From assembly GCA_048268845.1 (NCBI GenBank), contig JBLWUQ010000013.1:1-64000 (forward strand): a DNA stretch of 64,000 nt, in the 5' to 3' direction. This document shows, in pieces, positions 15,162 through 22,921 of this stretch; the first letter of the stretch is position 1; each line of letters starts with the position of its first letter. The position numbers and the translations under genes are program-made. The notes under the pieces are model-generated. The model saw only the letters and a list, made by a program, of their open reading frames with translations, made no database searches and was not told where the DNA came from. Origin of the DNA: Muriiphilus sp048268845. Lineage in GTDB: Bacteria; Pseudomonadota; Alphaproteobacteria; Rhodobacterales; Rhodobacteraceae.

Positions 15162-16066
15162 TCCGCGACAGGCGCCGCCGTGCCACGGGTCGGCAGACCA
15201 TCGGCGGAATCGGACTTGAAGTAGTCGAAGAACTCGCTGTCGGGCGCGATCACCAGCGTCGAGTTCTCGCCCCGGATCGCCGTCTCGTAGGCCTTGAGCG
15301 AGCGGTAGAAGGCGAAGAACTCGGGGTCGCGACCGAACGCATCGGCGAAGATCGCGTTGCGCAGCGCGTCGGCCTGACCGCGGATGATCTCGGCTTCCCG
15401 CTGCGCTTCCGACGTGGTCTCGACCACCGTCCGGTCGGCTCCGGCGCGGACCCGCTGGGCGGCTTCCTTGCCTCGGGCGATCTCGTCGGCCGCCTCGCGT
15501 TCACGCTCGGCGCGCATCCGCTCGAAGGTCGCGGCGAGGTTCTGCTCGGGCAGGTCGGCACGCTTGATGCGCACGTCGATGACCTCGATCCCGAGCGCCG
15601 ACGCCTGGATGCGCGCCTGGTCACGGATCTGGTTCATTAGCGCCACCCTGTCCGCCGACAGGATCGCACCCGAATCGACCCCACCCAGCACTTCGCGAAG
15701 CTCGGCGTTCAGGATCCGCTCGAGCCGCGTGCGTGCCCCGGCAATCCCCGAGGCCCCGACGGCACGCCGGAACTGGGTCGCGTTGGTGATCCTCCAGCGC
15801 GCGAAGGCATCGACCACCAGCCGGCGGTCGTCGGCCGGCGTCACTTCGAGCTGTCCGGTGTCGAGCGGCAGGATGCGATCGTCATACTTGGCGATCTCGT
15901 GCACGATCGGCACCTTGAAGTAGAGGCCGGGATCGGTGATCTCGGCGGTCACTTCACCGAACCAGATCCGCAGCGCCTTCTCGCGCTCGTCGACGATGTA
16001 GTAGGAGTTCAGGGCCAGCACCACGAGGATGACCAGAATCCCGATCAGAATCTGTGAACGGCGCAT
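15158..16066 (-). CDS. hflC: Protease modulator HflC
   Basis: SPFH/prohibitin-like inner-membrane protein that with HflK forms a large cage around FtsH and controls degradation of membrane proteins. 302 residues: membrane anchor about 6-24 (ILIGILVILVVLALNSYYIV), SPFH domain about 25-190 and a long charged coiled coil with MRAEREREAADEIARGKEA (about 190-270). Its ATG overlaps the hflK stop by one base (TGATG). Confidence 0.95.
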   Translation of the reverse strand: MRRSQILIGILVILVVLALNSYYIVDEREKALRIWFGEVTAEITDPGLYFKVPIVHEIAKYDDRILPLDTGQLEVTPADDRRLVVDAFARWRITNATQFRRAVGASGIAGARTRLERILNAELREVLGGVDSGAILSADRVALMNQIRDQARIQASALGIEVIDVRIKRADLPEQNLAATFERMRAEREREAADEIARGKEAAQRVRAGADRTVVETTSEAQREAEIIRGQADALRNAIFADAFGRDPEFFAFYRSLKAYETAIRGENSTLVIAPDSEFFDYFKSDSADGLPTRGTAAPVAE

Positions 16067-17229
16067 CAGTTGGACCCTCCGGTAGTGGTGTTGGACGGCA
16101 TGCTGCGCCGCAGCTCGTTGAGCGGAAGATAGGGCACGACACCCTGCCCGCCCTGGGCGCCTTCGTCGATGATGATCTTGTCGACGCCAGCGAGCACGCG
16201 TTCCATCGTCTCGAGGTAGAGGCGCTTGCGCGTCACGTCCTCGGCCTTGACGTATTCGTCATAGACCGCGATGAAGCGCGCCGCCTCACCCTCGGCCTCG
16301 TTGACCAGTTTGGCGCGGTAGCCCTCGGCCTGTTCGAGCAGCTGGGCGGCCTCGCCTCGGGCGGCCGCTACCACCTGGTTGGCGTAGCCGTCGGCCTGTT
16401 TCTGCAAGGTGTCGCGGGTCTGCGCGGCTGCCTGCACCTCGCGGAAACTGTCGATCACCTCGCGCGGCGGGTCGGCGCGGTCGAAGTTCACCCGCACGAT
16501 ATGGACGCCCGATTCATAGCTTTCGAGCGTCGACTGGATCAGGTCCTGGAGCTCCTGGGCGATGATGCCCCGGTCGCGGTTCAGGATCGGTGCCAGGGTT
16601 GAGCGGCCAATGATCTCGCGCATCGCCGATTCCGACACGGCGGTGATCGTGTCCACCGGCTCGGCCAGGTTGAAGACGAATTTCTCGATGTCGCCGATGT
16701 TCCAGACCACCTGGAAATCAATGTCGACGATGTTCTCGTCGCCGGTCAGCATCAGGCCGGAATCGAGGCTGGCGCCGATGTCGATGACGTTCTCGCGCGT
16801 CACCGGGAAGATCTCGTAGGTCACCACCGGCCAGGGCGCGAAGTTCAGACCTTCGGTGCCGATCTGGTGGCGCTCGCCGAACAGCAGTTCGACCGATTGC
16901 TCGGAGGTGTCGACGCGGTAGAAGCTGGCGAAGGCCCAGACGAACACCGCCGCGAGGATCACGAAGATCACGCCGTTGCGGCCGAACCCCCGGCCACCGC
17001 CGCCACCTTCGTCGCCGCCATTGCGCCGGCCCTGGTTGCCGCGCCCGCCCATCAGCAGACGAAGCTGTTCCTGGCCCTTGCGCACCAGATCGTCGATCTC
17101 GGGGATCGGGCGGTCAGGCCCGCCGCCGGGGCGGCGGTTGTCGCCACCCTGCTTGTCGTCATTTCCGCCACCGGAACCACCGCGATTTCCACCGCCGCCT
17201 CCCCAGGGGCCGCCATTGTCACTGGCCAT
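16066..17229 (-). CDS. hflK: FtsH protease activity modulator HflK
   Basis: Partner of HflC in the membrane cage around FtsH. 387 residues. The first about 70 residues are a Gly/Asn-rich low-complexity tail usual for HflK; the membrane anchor is about 83-105 (GVIFVILAAVFVWAFASFYR); the SPFH domain follows with VDTSEQSVELLFGE, then a coiled coil up to about 330. The start has GAAGGGAAG upstream. It lies 73 nt after gor on the same strand, so it may share the rpiA-gor transcript. Confidence 0.95.
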   Translation of the reverse strand: MASDNGGPWGGGGGNRGGSGGGNDDKQGGDNRRPGGGPDRPIPEIDDLVRKGQEQLRLLMGGRGNQGRRNGGDEGGGGGRGFGRNGVIFVILAAVFVWAFASFYRVDTSEQSVELLFGERHQIGTEGLNFAPWPVVTYEIFPVTRENVIDIGASLDSGLMLTGDENIVDIDFQVVWNIGDIEKFVFNLAEPVDTITAVSESAMREIIGRSTLAPILNRDRGIIAQELQDLIQSTLESYESGVHIVRVNFDRADPPREVIDSFREVQAAAQTRDTLQKQADGYANQVVAAARGEAAQLLEQAEGYRAKLVNEAEGEAARFIAVYDEYVKAEDVTRKRLYLETMERVLAGVDKIIIDEGAQGGQGVVPYLPLNELRRSMPSNTTTGGSN

Positions 17230-17302
17230 TTGGTCTTCCCTTCATATACGTCACCGCGCCTTGCGTCAGTAACTGGGCAATTTTGCCCGGATTTCAACCC
17301 GA

Positions 17303-18661
17303 TCAATGTGACCGGGTCGGTTGTTTCATCAGAACGATTTCCTCGGCCATGGTCGGATGCACCGCCACGGTGCGGTCGAAATCCGCCTTGGTCGCGCCCA
17401 TCTTGACCGCCACGGCGGCAAGCTGGATCATCTCGGCCGCCCCGTCCGCAACGATATGGCATCCCAGCACTTTCCGGGTTTCCTGGCTGACGATCAGCTT
17501 GAACAGCACGCGTTCGGTGCGGCCGATAAAGGTGGTCTGCATCGGCCGGAACGCGGCGCAATAGATGTCCACCGGCTCGCGGTCGCGGGCCTGTTCCTCG
17601 GTCAGCCCGATCGCACCATATTCCGGCTGGGTGAACACCGCCGAGGGCACGAGGTCATGGTCGGGCTTGGTCGGATTGCCCTTGAACACGGTCTCGACAA
17701 AGGCCGCACCCTCGCGAATCGCGACCGGGGTGAGGTTGATCCGGTCGGTCACGTCCCCGACCGCGAAGATCGAGGGCACCGAGGTCTGGCTGTAGTCGTC
17801 GACGAGCACCTGACCCCAGCGGCCCAGCTTGACGCCCGCCTCCTCGAGCCCCAGCCCCTTGGTGTTCGGGTGCCGCCCGGTGGCCATCAGCACCTGGTCG
17901 AAGATGTCCTCGCGCCCGTCGGTGCCCTTGACCCAGATCCGCCCGTCGCGCCGCTCCATGCGCTCGACCTCGAGGCCGACGCGAAGGTCGACGCCGGAAT
18001 CGCGGATGGTCTCGGCCAGATGCCCGCGCACCTCGTCGTCAAAGCCGCGCAGGATCTGCGCGCCGCGATACCATTGCGCGACATGCGCGCCGAGACCCTG
18101 GAAGATGCCGGCGAATTCGCAGGCGATATAGCCGCCGCCGACGATCAGGATGCGCTCGGGAAAGGTCTCGAGGTTGAAGACCTCGTTCGAGGTGATGCCA
18201 AGCTCGGTCCCCGGCGCGCTCGGCACATAGGGAACACCACCGGTGGCGATGAGGATGTGCTTGGCGGTGAAGGTCTCGCCGGTCGAAAGCGCGACGCTGT
18301 GGGCATCCTTGACCACCGCGCGGGCATCGAAGATCTCGGCCCCGGCCTTGCCCAGATTGGTGCGGTAGATGCCTTCGAGGCGGTCAAGTTCAGCGTCGAG
18401 TTTCGGGCGAAAGCGGTCCCAGTTGAAGGTGGTGTCGCGAAAATCCCAGCCGAAATCGCGCGCCGCGGCGGCGGCGGTGCCGTATTGACTGGCGAAAACC
18501 ATCAGCTTTTTCGGCACGCAGCCGCGAATGACGCAGGTGCCGCCCATGCGGAACTCCTCGGCCAGCGCCACCCTTGCTCCGGTCTCGGCCGCCATCCGGC
18601 CCGCGCGCACCCCGCCCGAGCCGCCGCCGATCACGAAGAGGTCATAGTCGAAATCCGCCAT
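17303..18661 (-). CDS. gor: Glutathione-disulfide reductase
   Basis: Cytosolic FAD enzyme reducing oxidised glutathione with NADPH. 452 residues. FAD-binding VIGGGSGGVRAGR (10-22), redox-active disulfide C43/C48 in GGTCVIRGCVPKK, NADPH-binding VGGGYIACEFAG and the C-terminal dimerisation domain with the catalytic His-Pro motif (VAVHPTMAEE). The ATG at 18661 is chosen because AAAGGA lies five nucleotides before it; an ATG two codons upstream overlaps the preceding gene stop and would lack room for a ribosome site. Confidence 0.95.
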   Translation of the reverse strand: MADFDYDLFVIGGGSGGVRAGRMAAETGARVALAEEFRMGGTCVIRGCVPKKLMVFASQYGTAAAAARDFGWDFRDTTFNWDRFRPKLDAELDRLEGIYRTNLGKAGAEIFDARAVVKDAHSVALSTGETFTAKHILIATGGVPYVPSAPGTELGITSNEVFNLETFPERILIVGGGYIACEFAGIFQGLGAHVAQWYRGAQILRGFDDEVRGHLAETIRDSGVDLRVGLEVERMERRDGRIWVKGTDGREDIFDQVLMATGRHPNTKGLGLEEAGVKLGRWGQVLVDDYSQTSVPSIFAVGDVTDRINLTPVAIREGAAFVETVFKGNPTKPDHDLVPSAVFTQPEYGAIGLTEEQARDREPVDIYCAAFRPMQTTFIGRTERVLFKLIVSQETRKVLGCHIVADGAAEMIQLAAVAVKMGATKADFDRTVAVHPTMAEEIVLMKQPTRSH

Positions 18662-18663
18662 CG

Positions 18664-19218
18664 TCATCCTTTCATGCCGCTGTTCTTGTTGGCGGCCTTG
18701 CCCGCCTTGGCATCTGTCTTCACGCCCATCTTGCCAACCTGGCCGGGGCCGGGGCCGGGTCCTGCCCCAAGGCGCGGCACGCGGTACTCGATCCTGGGCA
18801 GGCGCTCCTTGATCCGGGCCAGAAACCTCTCGGTCGCCTCCGGCCCCATCATCCGGCTCGACACCGGCAGGATGCGCACCCGGCCACCCTTGCCGGCGCG
18901 CACCAGAAGTGTTCCGATCCGCCGCGCCGGGTCGATGGTGTGGGCCTCGATCTCGTCCCAGCCGGCATGCATCTCGCGCCCGGTGTTGAGGCAGACGGTG
19001 ACGCCGCTGGCATCCACCTTGGCGACGTAGCGCCGCCGCCACAGCGCCACCACCACGTTGAGCCACAGCCCGGCCGCGAACCCCGCCAGCACCAGCCACA
19101 GCCACGACCCGCCCTGAAAGCCCAGCCAGACCGACAGCCCCGCCGCGAGCGCGTAGGCGACGGCGTTGAACGCCATCGCGCGCCGCCGCGCGGGGGCCAC
19201 TTCGAACACCTCGTCCAT
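18664..19218 (-). CDS. PH-domain-like membrane protein of unknown function
   Basis: 184 residues. Two membrane segments in the first 60 residues (about 17-36 and 40-58), followed by a domain of about 95 residues with short beta-strands (RRRYVAKVDASGVTVCLN) resembling bacterial PH/YcxB-like domains, and a Gly/Pro-rich then Lys-rich tail. No catalytic motif. Located between rpiA (6-9 nt) and gor (stop overlaps the gor start region), so co-expressed with them. I cannot assign a function; such domains often sense or scaffold at the membrane. Confidence 0.75.
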   Translation of the reverse strand: MDEVFEVAPARRRAMAFNAVAYALAAGLSVWLGFQGGSWLWLVLAGFAAGLWLNVVVALWRRRYVAKVDASGVTVCLNTGREMHAGWDEIEAHTIDPARRIGTLLVRAGKGGRVRILPVSSRMMGPEATERFLARIKERLPRIEYRVPRLGAGPGPGPGQVGKMGVKTDAKAGKAANKNSGMKG

Positions 19219-19227
19219 CACAATCCC

Positions 19228-20010
19228 TCAGATATCGGCGAAGATGTTGTCGGTCTCGGCGAACTCGATCCGACCTTCGTGGTGGCTGCCATCGTTGATG
19301 TCGATCACCTCGACCCGGCCATCCTGATGCCCGATCACCACCTTGTCGCAGATGTCGATGAACAGCCCGTTCTCGACCACGCCGGGGATCTGGTTCAGCA
19401 CAAGGCTCAGCTTGCGCGGATCGCCGATGCGCTGCAGGTAGAGGTCGACGATATGGTTGCCCTCGTCGGTGACATAGGGCGCCTGTCCGTTCATCCGGAG
19501 CGAGCCTGCATTGCCCAGCACGTCAAGGCTGCCAAGACTTTCCTCGATCAGCGCCTTGGTGGTCTGCCAGCCGAACGGCACCACCTCGACCGGCAGCGGG
19601 AACGCACCCAGATGCTCGACCTGTTTGGAGGCATCGCTGATGACGATCATCATGTCGGAGGCCGTGGCGACGATCTTTTCCTGAAGCAGCGCGCCGCCGC
19701 CGCCCTTGATCAGGTTCAGATCGGCATCGAATTCGTCGGCCCCGTCGATGGTGAGGTCGAGCCAGCGCGCCTCGTCGAGGCTCACCACCTTGACGCCGAC
19801 CTGCCGCGCCAGTTCGGCGGTGCGGCTCGAGGTCGGAACCCCGGTGATCTTCAGCCCTTCCTCGCGGACCCGCTCGCCCAGGCAGCGCACCATCCAGGCG
19901 GCGGTCGAGCCGGTGCCCAGACCGACGCGCATTCCGTCCTCGACGAAATCGACGGCACGTTTGGCGGCTACGAATTTTGCGGTGTCGATCGGTGACAGGT
20001 TGGCAGACAT
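19228..20010 (-). CDS. rpiA: Ribose-5-phosphate isomerase A
   Basis: Interconverts ribulose 5-phosphate and ribose 5-phosphate in the pentose phosphate and Calvin-type pathways. 260 residues. Family motifs: VGLGTGSTAAWMV (phosphate-binding), DGADEFDADLNLIKGGGGAL (cut here to its core DGADE...KGGG), with the catalytic Asp and Lys, and ISDASKQVEHLG. The ATG at 20010 (MSANLSPID) has GGGGA eight nucleotides upstream. First gene of the minus-strand run toward gor and hflK. Confidence 0.95.
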   Translation of the reverse strand: MSANLSPIDTAKFVAAKRAVDFVEDGMRVGLGTGSTAAWMVRCLGERVREEGLKITGVPTSSRTAELARQVGVKVVSLDEARWLDLTIDGADEFDADLNLIKGGGGALLQEKIVATASDMMIVISDASKQVEHLGAFPLPVEVVPFGWQTTKALIEESLGSLDVLGNAGSLRMNGQAPYVTDEGNHIVDLYLQRIGDPRKLSLVLNQIPGVVENGLFIDICDKVVIGHQDGRVEVIDINDGSHHEGRIEFAETDNIFADI

Positions 20011-20119
20011 CTCACGATTCCCCGGAACATCAAGGTTTCGCTGCTTATAGGAACAAACGGCCACGGGGGCGAGGGGCAAATCGGCCGGCGGCGGACGCGA
20101 AGTGGCACACCCGGTCGCA

Positions 20120-20148
20120 TTGCACCCCGCGGTCCGGTTGACTAAGTT
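20120..20148 (+). promoter_or_regulatory. Promoter candidate upstream of the DUF454 gene
   Basis: -35 TTGCAC (20120-20125), 17-nt spacer, -10 TAAGTT (20143-20148). The expected start coincides with an ATG at 20155 that opens a 43-codon frame. Confidence 0.4.
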
Positions 20149-20154
20149 CGCACC

Positions 20155-20286
20155 ATGCCGATGCCCCGGACCTGTCGCAACGCCGGCACGGGCCGGGCCG
20201 CGTTCCCGCAAAGGCGAGGGACGGTTTGGCGCATGTGCCGGATCCGCCCGCGCTGGCGCGCCGGATCGTCCGAGGCGCAGGAGTGA
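20155..20286 (+). other. Possible 43-codon leaderless leader peptide
   Basis: ATG at 20155, 6 nt past the -10, opens an Arg/Trp-rich 43-residue frame starting MPMPRTCRNAGTG and ending at TGA 20284-20286, which overlaps the GAGGA ribosome site of the DUF454 gene. No known family; several rare Arg codons. Could be a regulatory leader peptide or chance in GC-rich DNA. Confidence 0.25.
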
Positions 20287-20297
20287 GGAAAACAGGC

Positions 20298-20651
20298 ATG
20301 ACACGGGTTCTCTGGTTCGGACTAGGCTGGATAGCGGTGGCGCTGGGGCTGCTGGGCGTGGTGCTGCCGGGCTTGCCGACGACACCGTTCCTGCTGGCCG
20401 CGGCACTTTCCTTCAGCCGCTCGTCGCCCCGGATGCAGTTCTGGCTGGAGAACCACCCGCAATTCGGCCCGCCGATCCGCGACTGGGAGGATCGCGGCGC
20501 GATTTCGGCGCGGGCCAAGACGCTGGCGGTCGCGATGATGGGGCTGGTGTTCGCGATCAGCCTGGTGTTGGCTATGCCGGGCTGGGTGCTGGCGGTGCAA
20601 GCGGTCGGCATGGGCGGCGCGGCATTGTTCATCCTGACCCGGCCGGACTGA
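20298..20651 (+). CDS. DUF454 (YbaN-like) membrane protein
   Basis: 117 residues. Family signature GLGWIAVALGLLGVVLPGLPTTPF at the N-terminus (shown here to PGLPTTPF), then FSRSSPRMQFWLENHPQFG and two further hydrophobic segments. Inner-membrane protein of unknown function. The ATG at 20298 has GAGGA eight nucleotides upstream; longer in-frame starts lack a ribosome site. Divergent from rpiA. Confidence 0.88.
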   Translation: MTRVLWFGLGWIAVALGLLGVVLPGLPTTPFLLAAALSFSRSSPRMQFWLENHPQFGPPIRDWEDRGAISARAKTLAVAMMGLVFAISLVLAMPGWVLAVQAVGMGGAALFILTRPD

Positions 20652-20733
20652 TCGCGGCCACCAGAGGTCGTTTTCGGACTGCGCGCCGCGCCGATTTGCG
20701 GCAAGGTGGCACGACACAACCGGAGACGCGCGC

Positions 20734-22110
20734 ATGTTCCTGTCGGTATTCGAGCTGTTCAAGATCGGCATCGGCCCATCGTCCTCGCACACGATGGGGC
20801 CGATGGTGGCGGCGGCGCGGTTTCTCGACCGGCTGCGCGCCTCGAGCTTCACCGTCGCCGGGGTGCGCGCCGTGCTGCACGGCTCGCTCGCCTTCACCGG
20901 TGTTGGCCATGCCACCGACCGGGCGGTGATCCTTGGCCTGTCGGGGTTCGAGCCCGAGAGCTATGACGCGGAGGCTGCCGAGCGTGAACTGGCGCGGATC
21001 TTCACTGAAAATACCGTCACGCCCAAGGGTCTGCCGGTGCTGGCCTTCGATCCGGCCCGCGATCTGGTGTTCGACTACGACACCCACCTGCCCGGCCACC
21101 CCAACGGGCTGCGCCTGATGGCGGTCGACCGCGAGGGTGACGTGATCGTGCAGGAGACCTATTTCTCGATCGGCGGCGGCTTCGTCGTGACCGATGCCGA
21201 CCTCGCCGCAGCACCAACCGCGCCCACCGGCCCTTCGCCGCACCCCTACCCGTTCGAGACCGCCGCCGAAATGCTCGCCATGGCGCAGGCATCGGGCCTG
21301 AGCATCGCCGAGATGAAACGCGCCAACGAGCGTGTCCACAAAAGCGCGACCGAGATCGACAAGGGCCTGATGCGGATCTGGCAGGTGATGGACGAGTGCA
21401 TCGACCGGGGGCTGTCGGAGGGTGGTATCCTGCCCGGCGGGCTGGGGGTGAAGCGGCGGGCGCGCGCGATCCATGAAAAGCTGCGCGCCGAACAGGGGCT
21501 GAACATCGCCGCCCCGCATATCGCGAACGAATGGATGTCGGTCTATGCGATGGCGGTGAACGAGGTGAACGCGGCGGGCGGCCAGGTGGTGACGGCGCCG
21601 ACCAATGGCGCGGCGGGCGTGGTGCCGGCGGTGATCCGCTACTGGCTCGACCATGTGCCCGGCGCCGCGCGCTCGCGCGTGCCGGAGTTCCTGATGACGG
21701 CGGCCGCGATCGGCGGGGTGATCAAGCACAACGCCTCGATCTCAGGCGCCGAGGCCGGGTGCCAGGCCGAGGTCGGATCAGCCGCCGCGATGGCCGCTGC
21801 GGGCTTCGCGGCGGTGATGGGCGGCTCGCCCGAGCAGGTGGAAAACGCCGCCGAGATCGCGCTTGAGCATCACCTCGGCATGACCTGTGACCCTGTCAGG
21901 GGGCTGGTGCAGGTGCCCTGCATCGAGCGCAACGGGCTGGGCGCGATCAAGGCGGTCAGCGCCGCCGCACTGGCACTGCGCGGTGACGGCAGCCATTTCA
22001 TGCCGCTCGACAATTGCATCAAGGCGATGTTCGAGACCGGCCGCGACATGAGCGAGAAGTATAAGGAGACCGCCCTTGGCGGCCTCGCGGTCAACGTTCC
22101 GAACTGCTGA
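20734..22110 (+). CDS. sdaA: L-serine ammonia-lyase (L-serine dehydratase)
   Basis: Oxygen-sensitive [4Fe-4S] enzyme turning L-serine into pyruvate and ammonia. 458 residues, single-chain form. N-terminal beta domain with the signature SSSHTMGPM (about 17-25); catalytic alpha domain with EAGCQAEVGSAAAMAA and MTCDPVRGLVQVPCIERN, which carry the cluster cysteines. RBS CGGAG eight nucleotides before the ATG. Its 3' end overlaps thiN on the opposite strand by 20 nt. Confidence 0.95.
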   Translation: MFLSVFELFKIGIGPSSSHTMGPMVAAARFLDRLRASSFTVAGVRAVLHGSLAFTGVGHATDRAVILGLSGFEPESYDAEAAERELARIFTENTVTPKGLPVLAFDPARDLVFDYDTHLPGHPNGLRLMAVDREGDVIVQETYFSIGGGFVVTDADLAAAPTAPTGPSPHPYPFETAAEMLAMAQASGLSIAEMKRANERVHKSATEIDKGLMRIWQVMDECIDRGLSEGGILPGGLGVKRRARAIHEKLRAEQGLNIAAPHIANEWMSVYAMAVNEVNAAGGQVVTAPTNGAAGVVPAVIRYWLDHVPGAARSRVPEFLMTAAAIGGVIKHNASISGAEAGCQAEVGSAAAMAAAGFAAVMGGSPEQVENAAEIALEHHLGMTCDPVRGLVQVPCIERNGLGAIKAVSAAALALRGDGSHFMPLDNCIKAMFETGRDMSEKYKETALGGLAVNVPNC

Positions 22111-22771
22111 GGGCGGCCATGGCGGCGGGCAAGGCCGCGCGCGGCAGGATCACCAACAGCCCCGGCGCGTCTGGCGTGACCTCGACCCGCTCCACCGCCG
22201 CGCGATTCGACGTGCCGATCCGGCCCCAGGGCGCCAGCCGCAACCCGTCGAGCGGCCAGACCAGCCCGGTCGCGGTGACGCTGACCTCGGCCATGGGAAA
22301 CAGCGACACCCGCGTTCCGGGCGCAAGCTTCAAGGTCAGGCGTGCGGGCGCGTGGAAACAGATGTCCGGCCCGCCGACCAGAATGCAGCGCTTGTCGGGG
22401 TGGCGCACCAGCGCATTGTAGCAGGCCAGTTCATGATCCAGCCGCCCGCCCATGAACCCCACGCCCAGAATCAGCGGCGCATCGACATGGCGCAGCGCCT
22501 TTTCGAAATCGGTGGTTTCCTGCTCGGCGATCGCGATCAGCATCGCCGGATCGAGCTCCGCGCGCGTCGCCTCGTCGAGGCTGTCCATGTCACCCACCAC
22601 CAGACGCGGCACATGCCCCAGCGCCAGCGCCTGCCGCGCGGCCCCGTCGCAGGCGACCAGAATCGGCGCGAGTGTCAACATCTGCGAAACAATGCCGGCC
22701 CCAAGCTCACCGCCGCCCAGCAGGGTGACGTTGTCGGAAAAGTGTGAAAATCCGGCTTCCATTGGGCTCAT
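22091..22771 (-). CDS. thiN: Thiamine diphosphokinase
   Basis: Transfers pyrophosphate from ATP to thiamine, giving thiamine diphosphate. About 226 residues from the ATG at 22771; ATGs at 22762 and a longer frame to 22798 are alternatives, none with a good ribosome site. Motifs: LACDGAARQAL-like VACDGAARQAL, VVGDMDSLDE (metal-binding Asp residues), QETTDFEKAL and GGRLDHELA, all typical of the family. The gene is tail-to-tail with sdaA, overlapping it by 20 nt. Confidence 0.9.
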   Translation of the reverse strand: MSPMEAGFSHFSDNVTLLGGGELGAGIVSQMLTLAPILVACDGAARQALALGHVPRLVVGDMDSLDEATRAELDPAMLIAIAEQETTDFEKALRHVDAPLILGVGFMGGRLDHELACYNALVRHPDKRCILVGGPDICFHAPARLTLKLAPGTRVSLFPMAEVSVTATGLVWPLDGLRLAPWGRIGTSNRAAVERVEVTPDAPGLLVILPRAALPAAMAALSSSER

Positions 22772-22921
22772 TGTTTCATATCTGGAGACAAACCACATTC
22801 CCGCCGCGAAAAAATACCGCTTAAATCGTGGTTTTGTTCAATTCTGAGAGACATCGCATGGTAAAACATTTTTCGCAGTGGCTGGGTATGTAAATTTTGG
22901 CGGGCGGAAAGTGAGTGGGCC

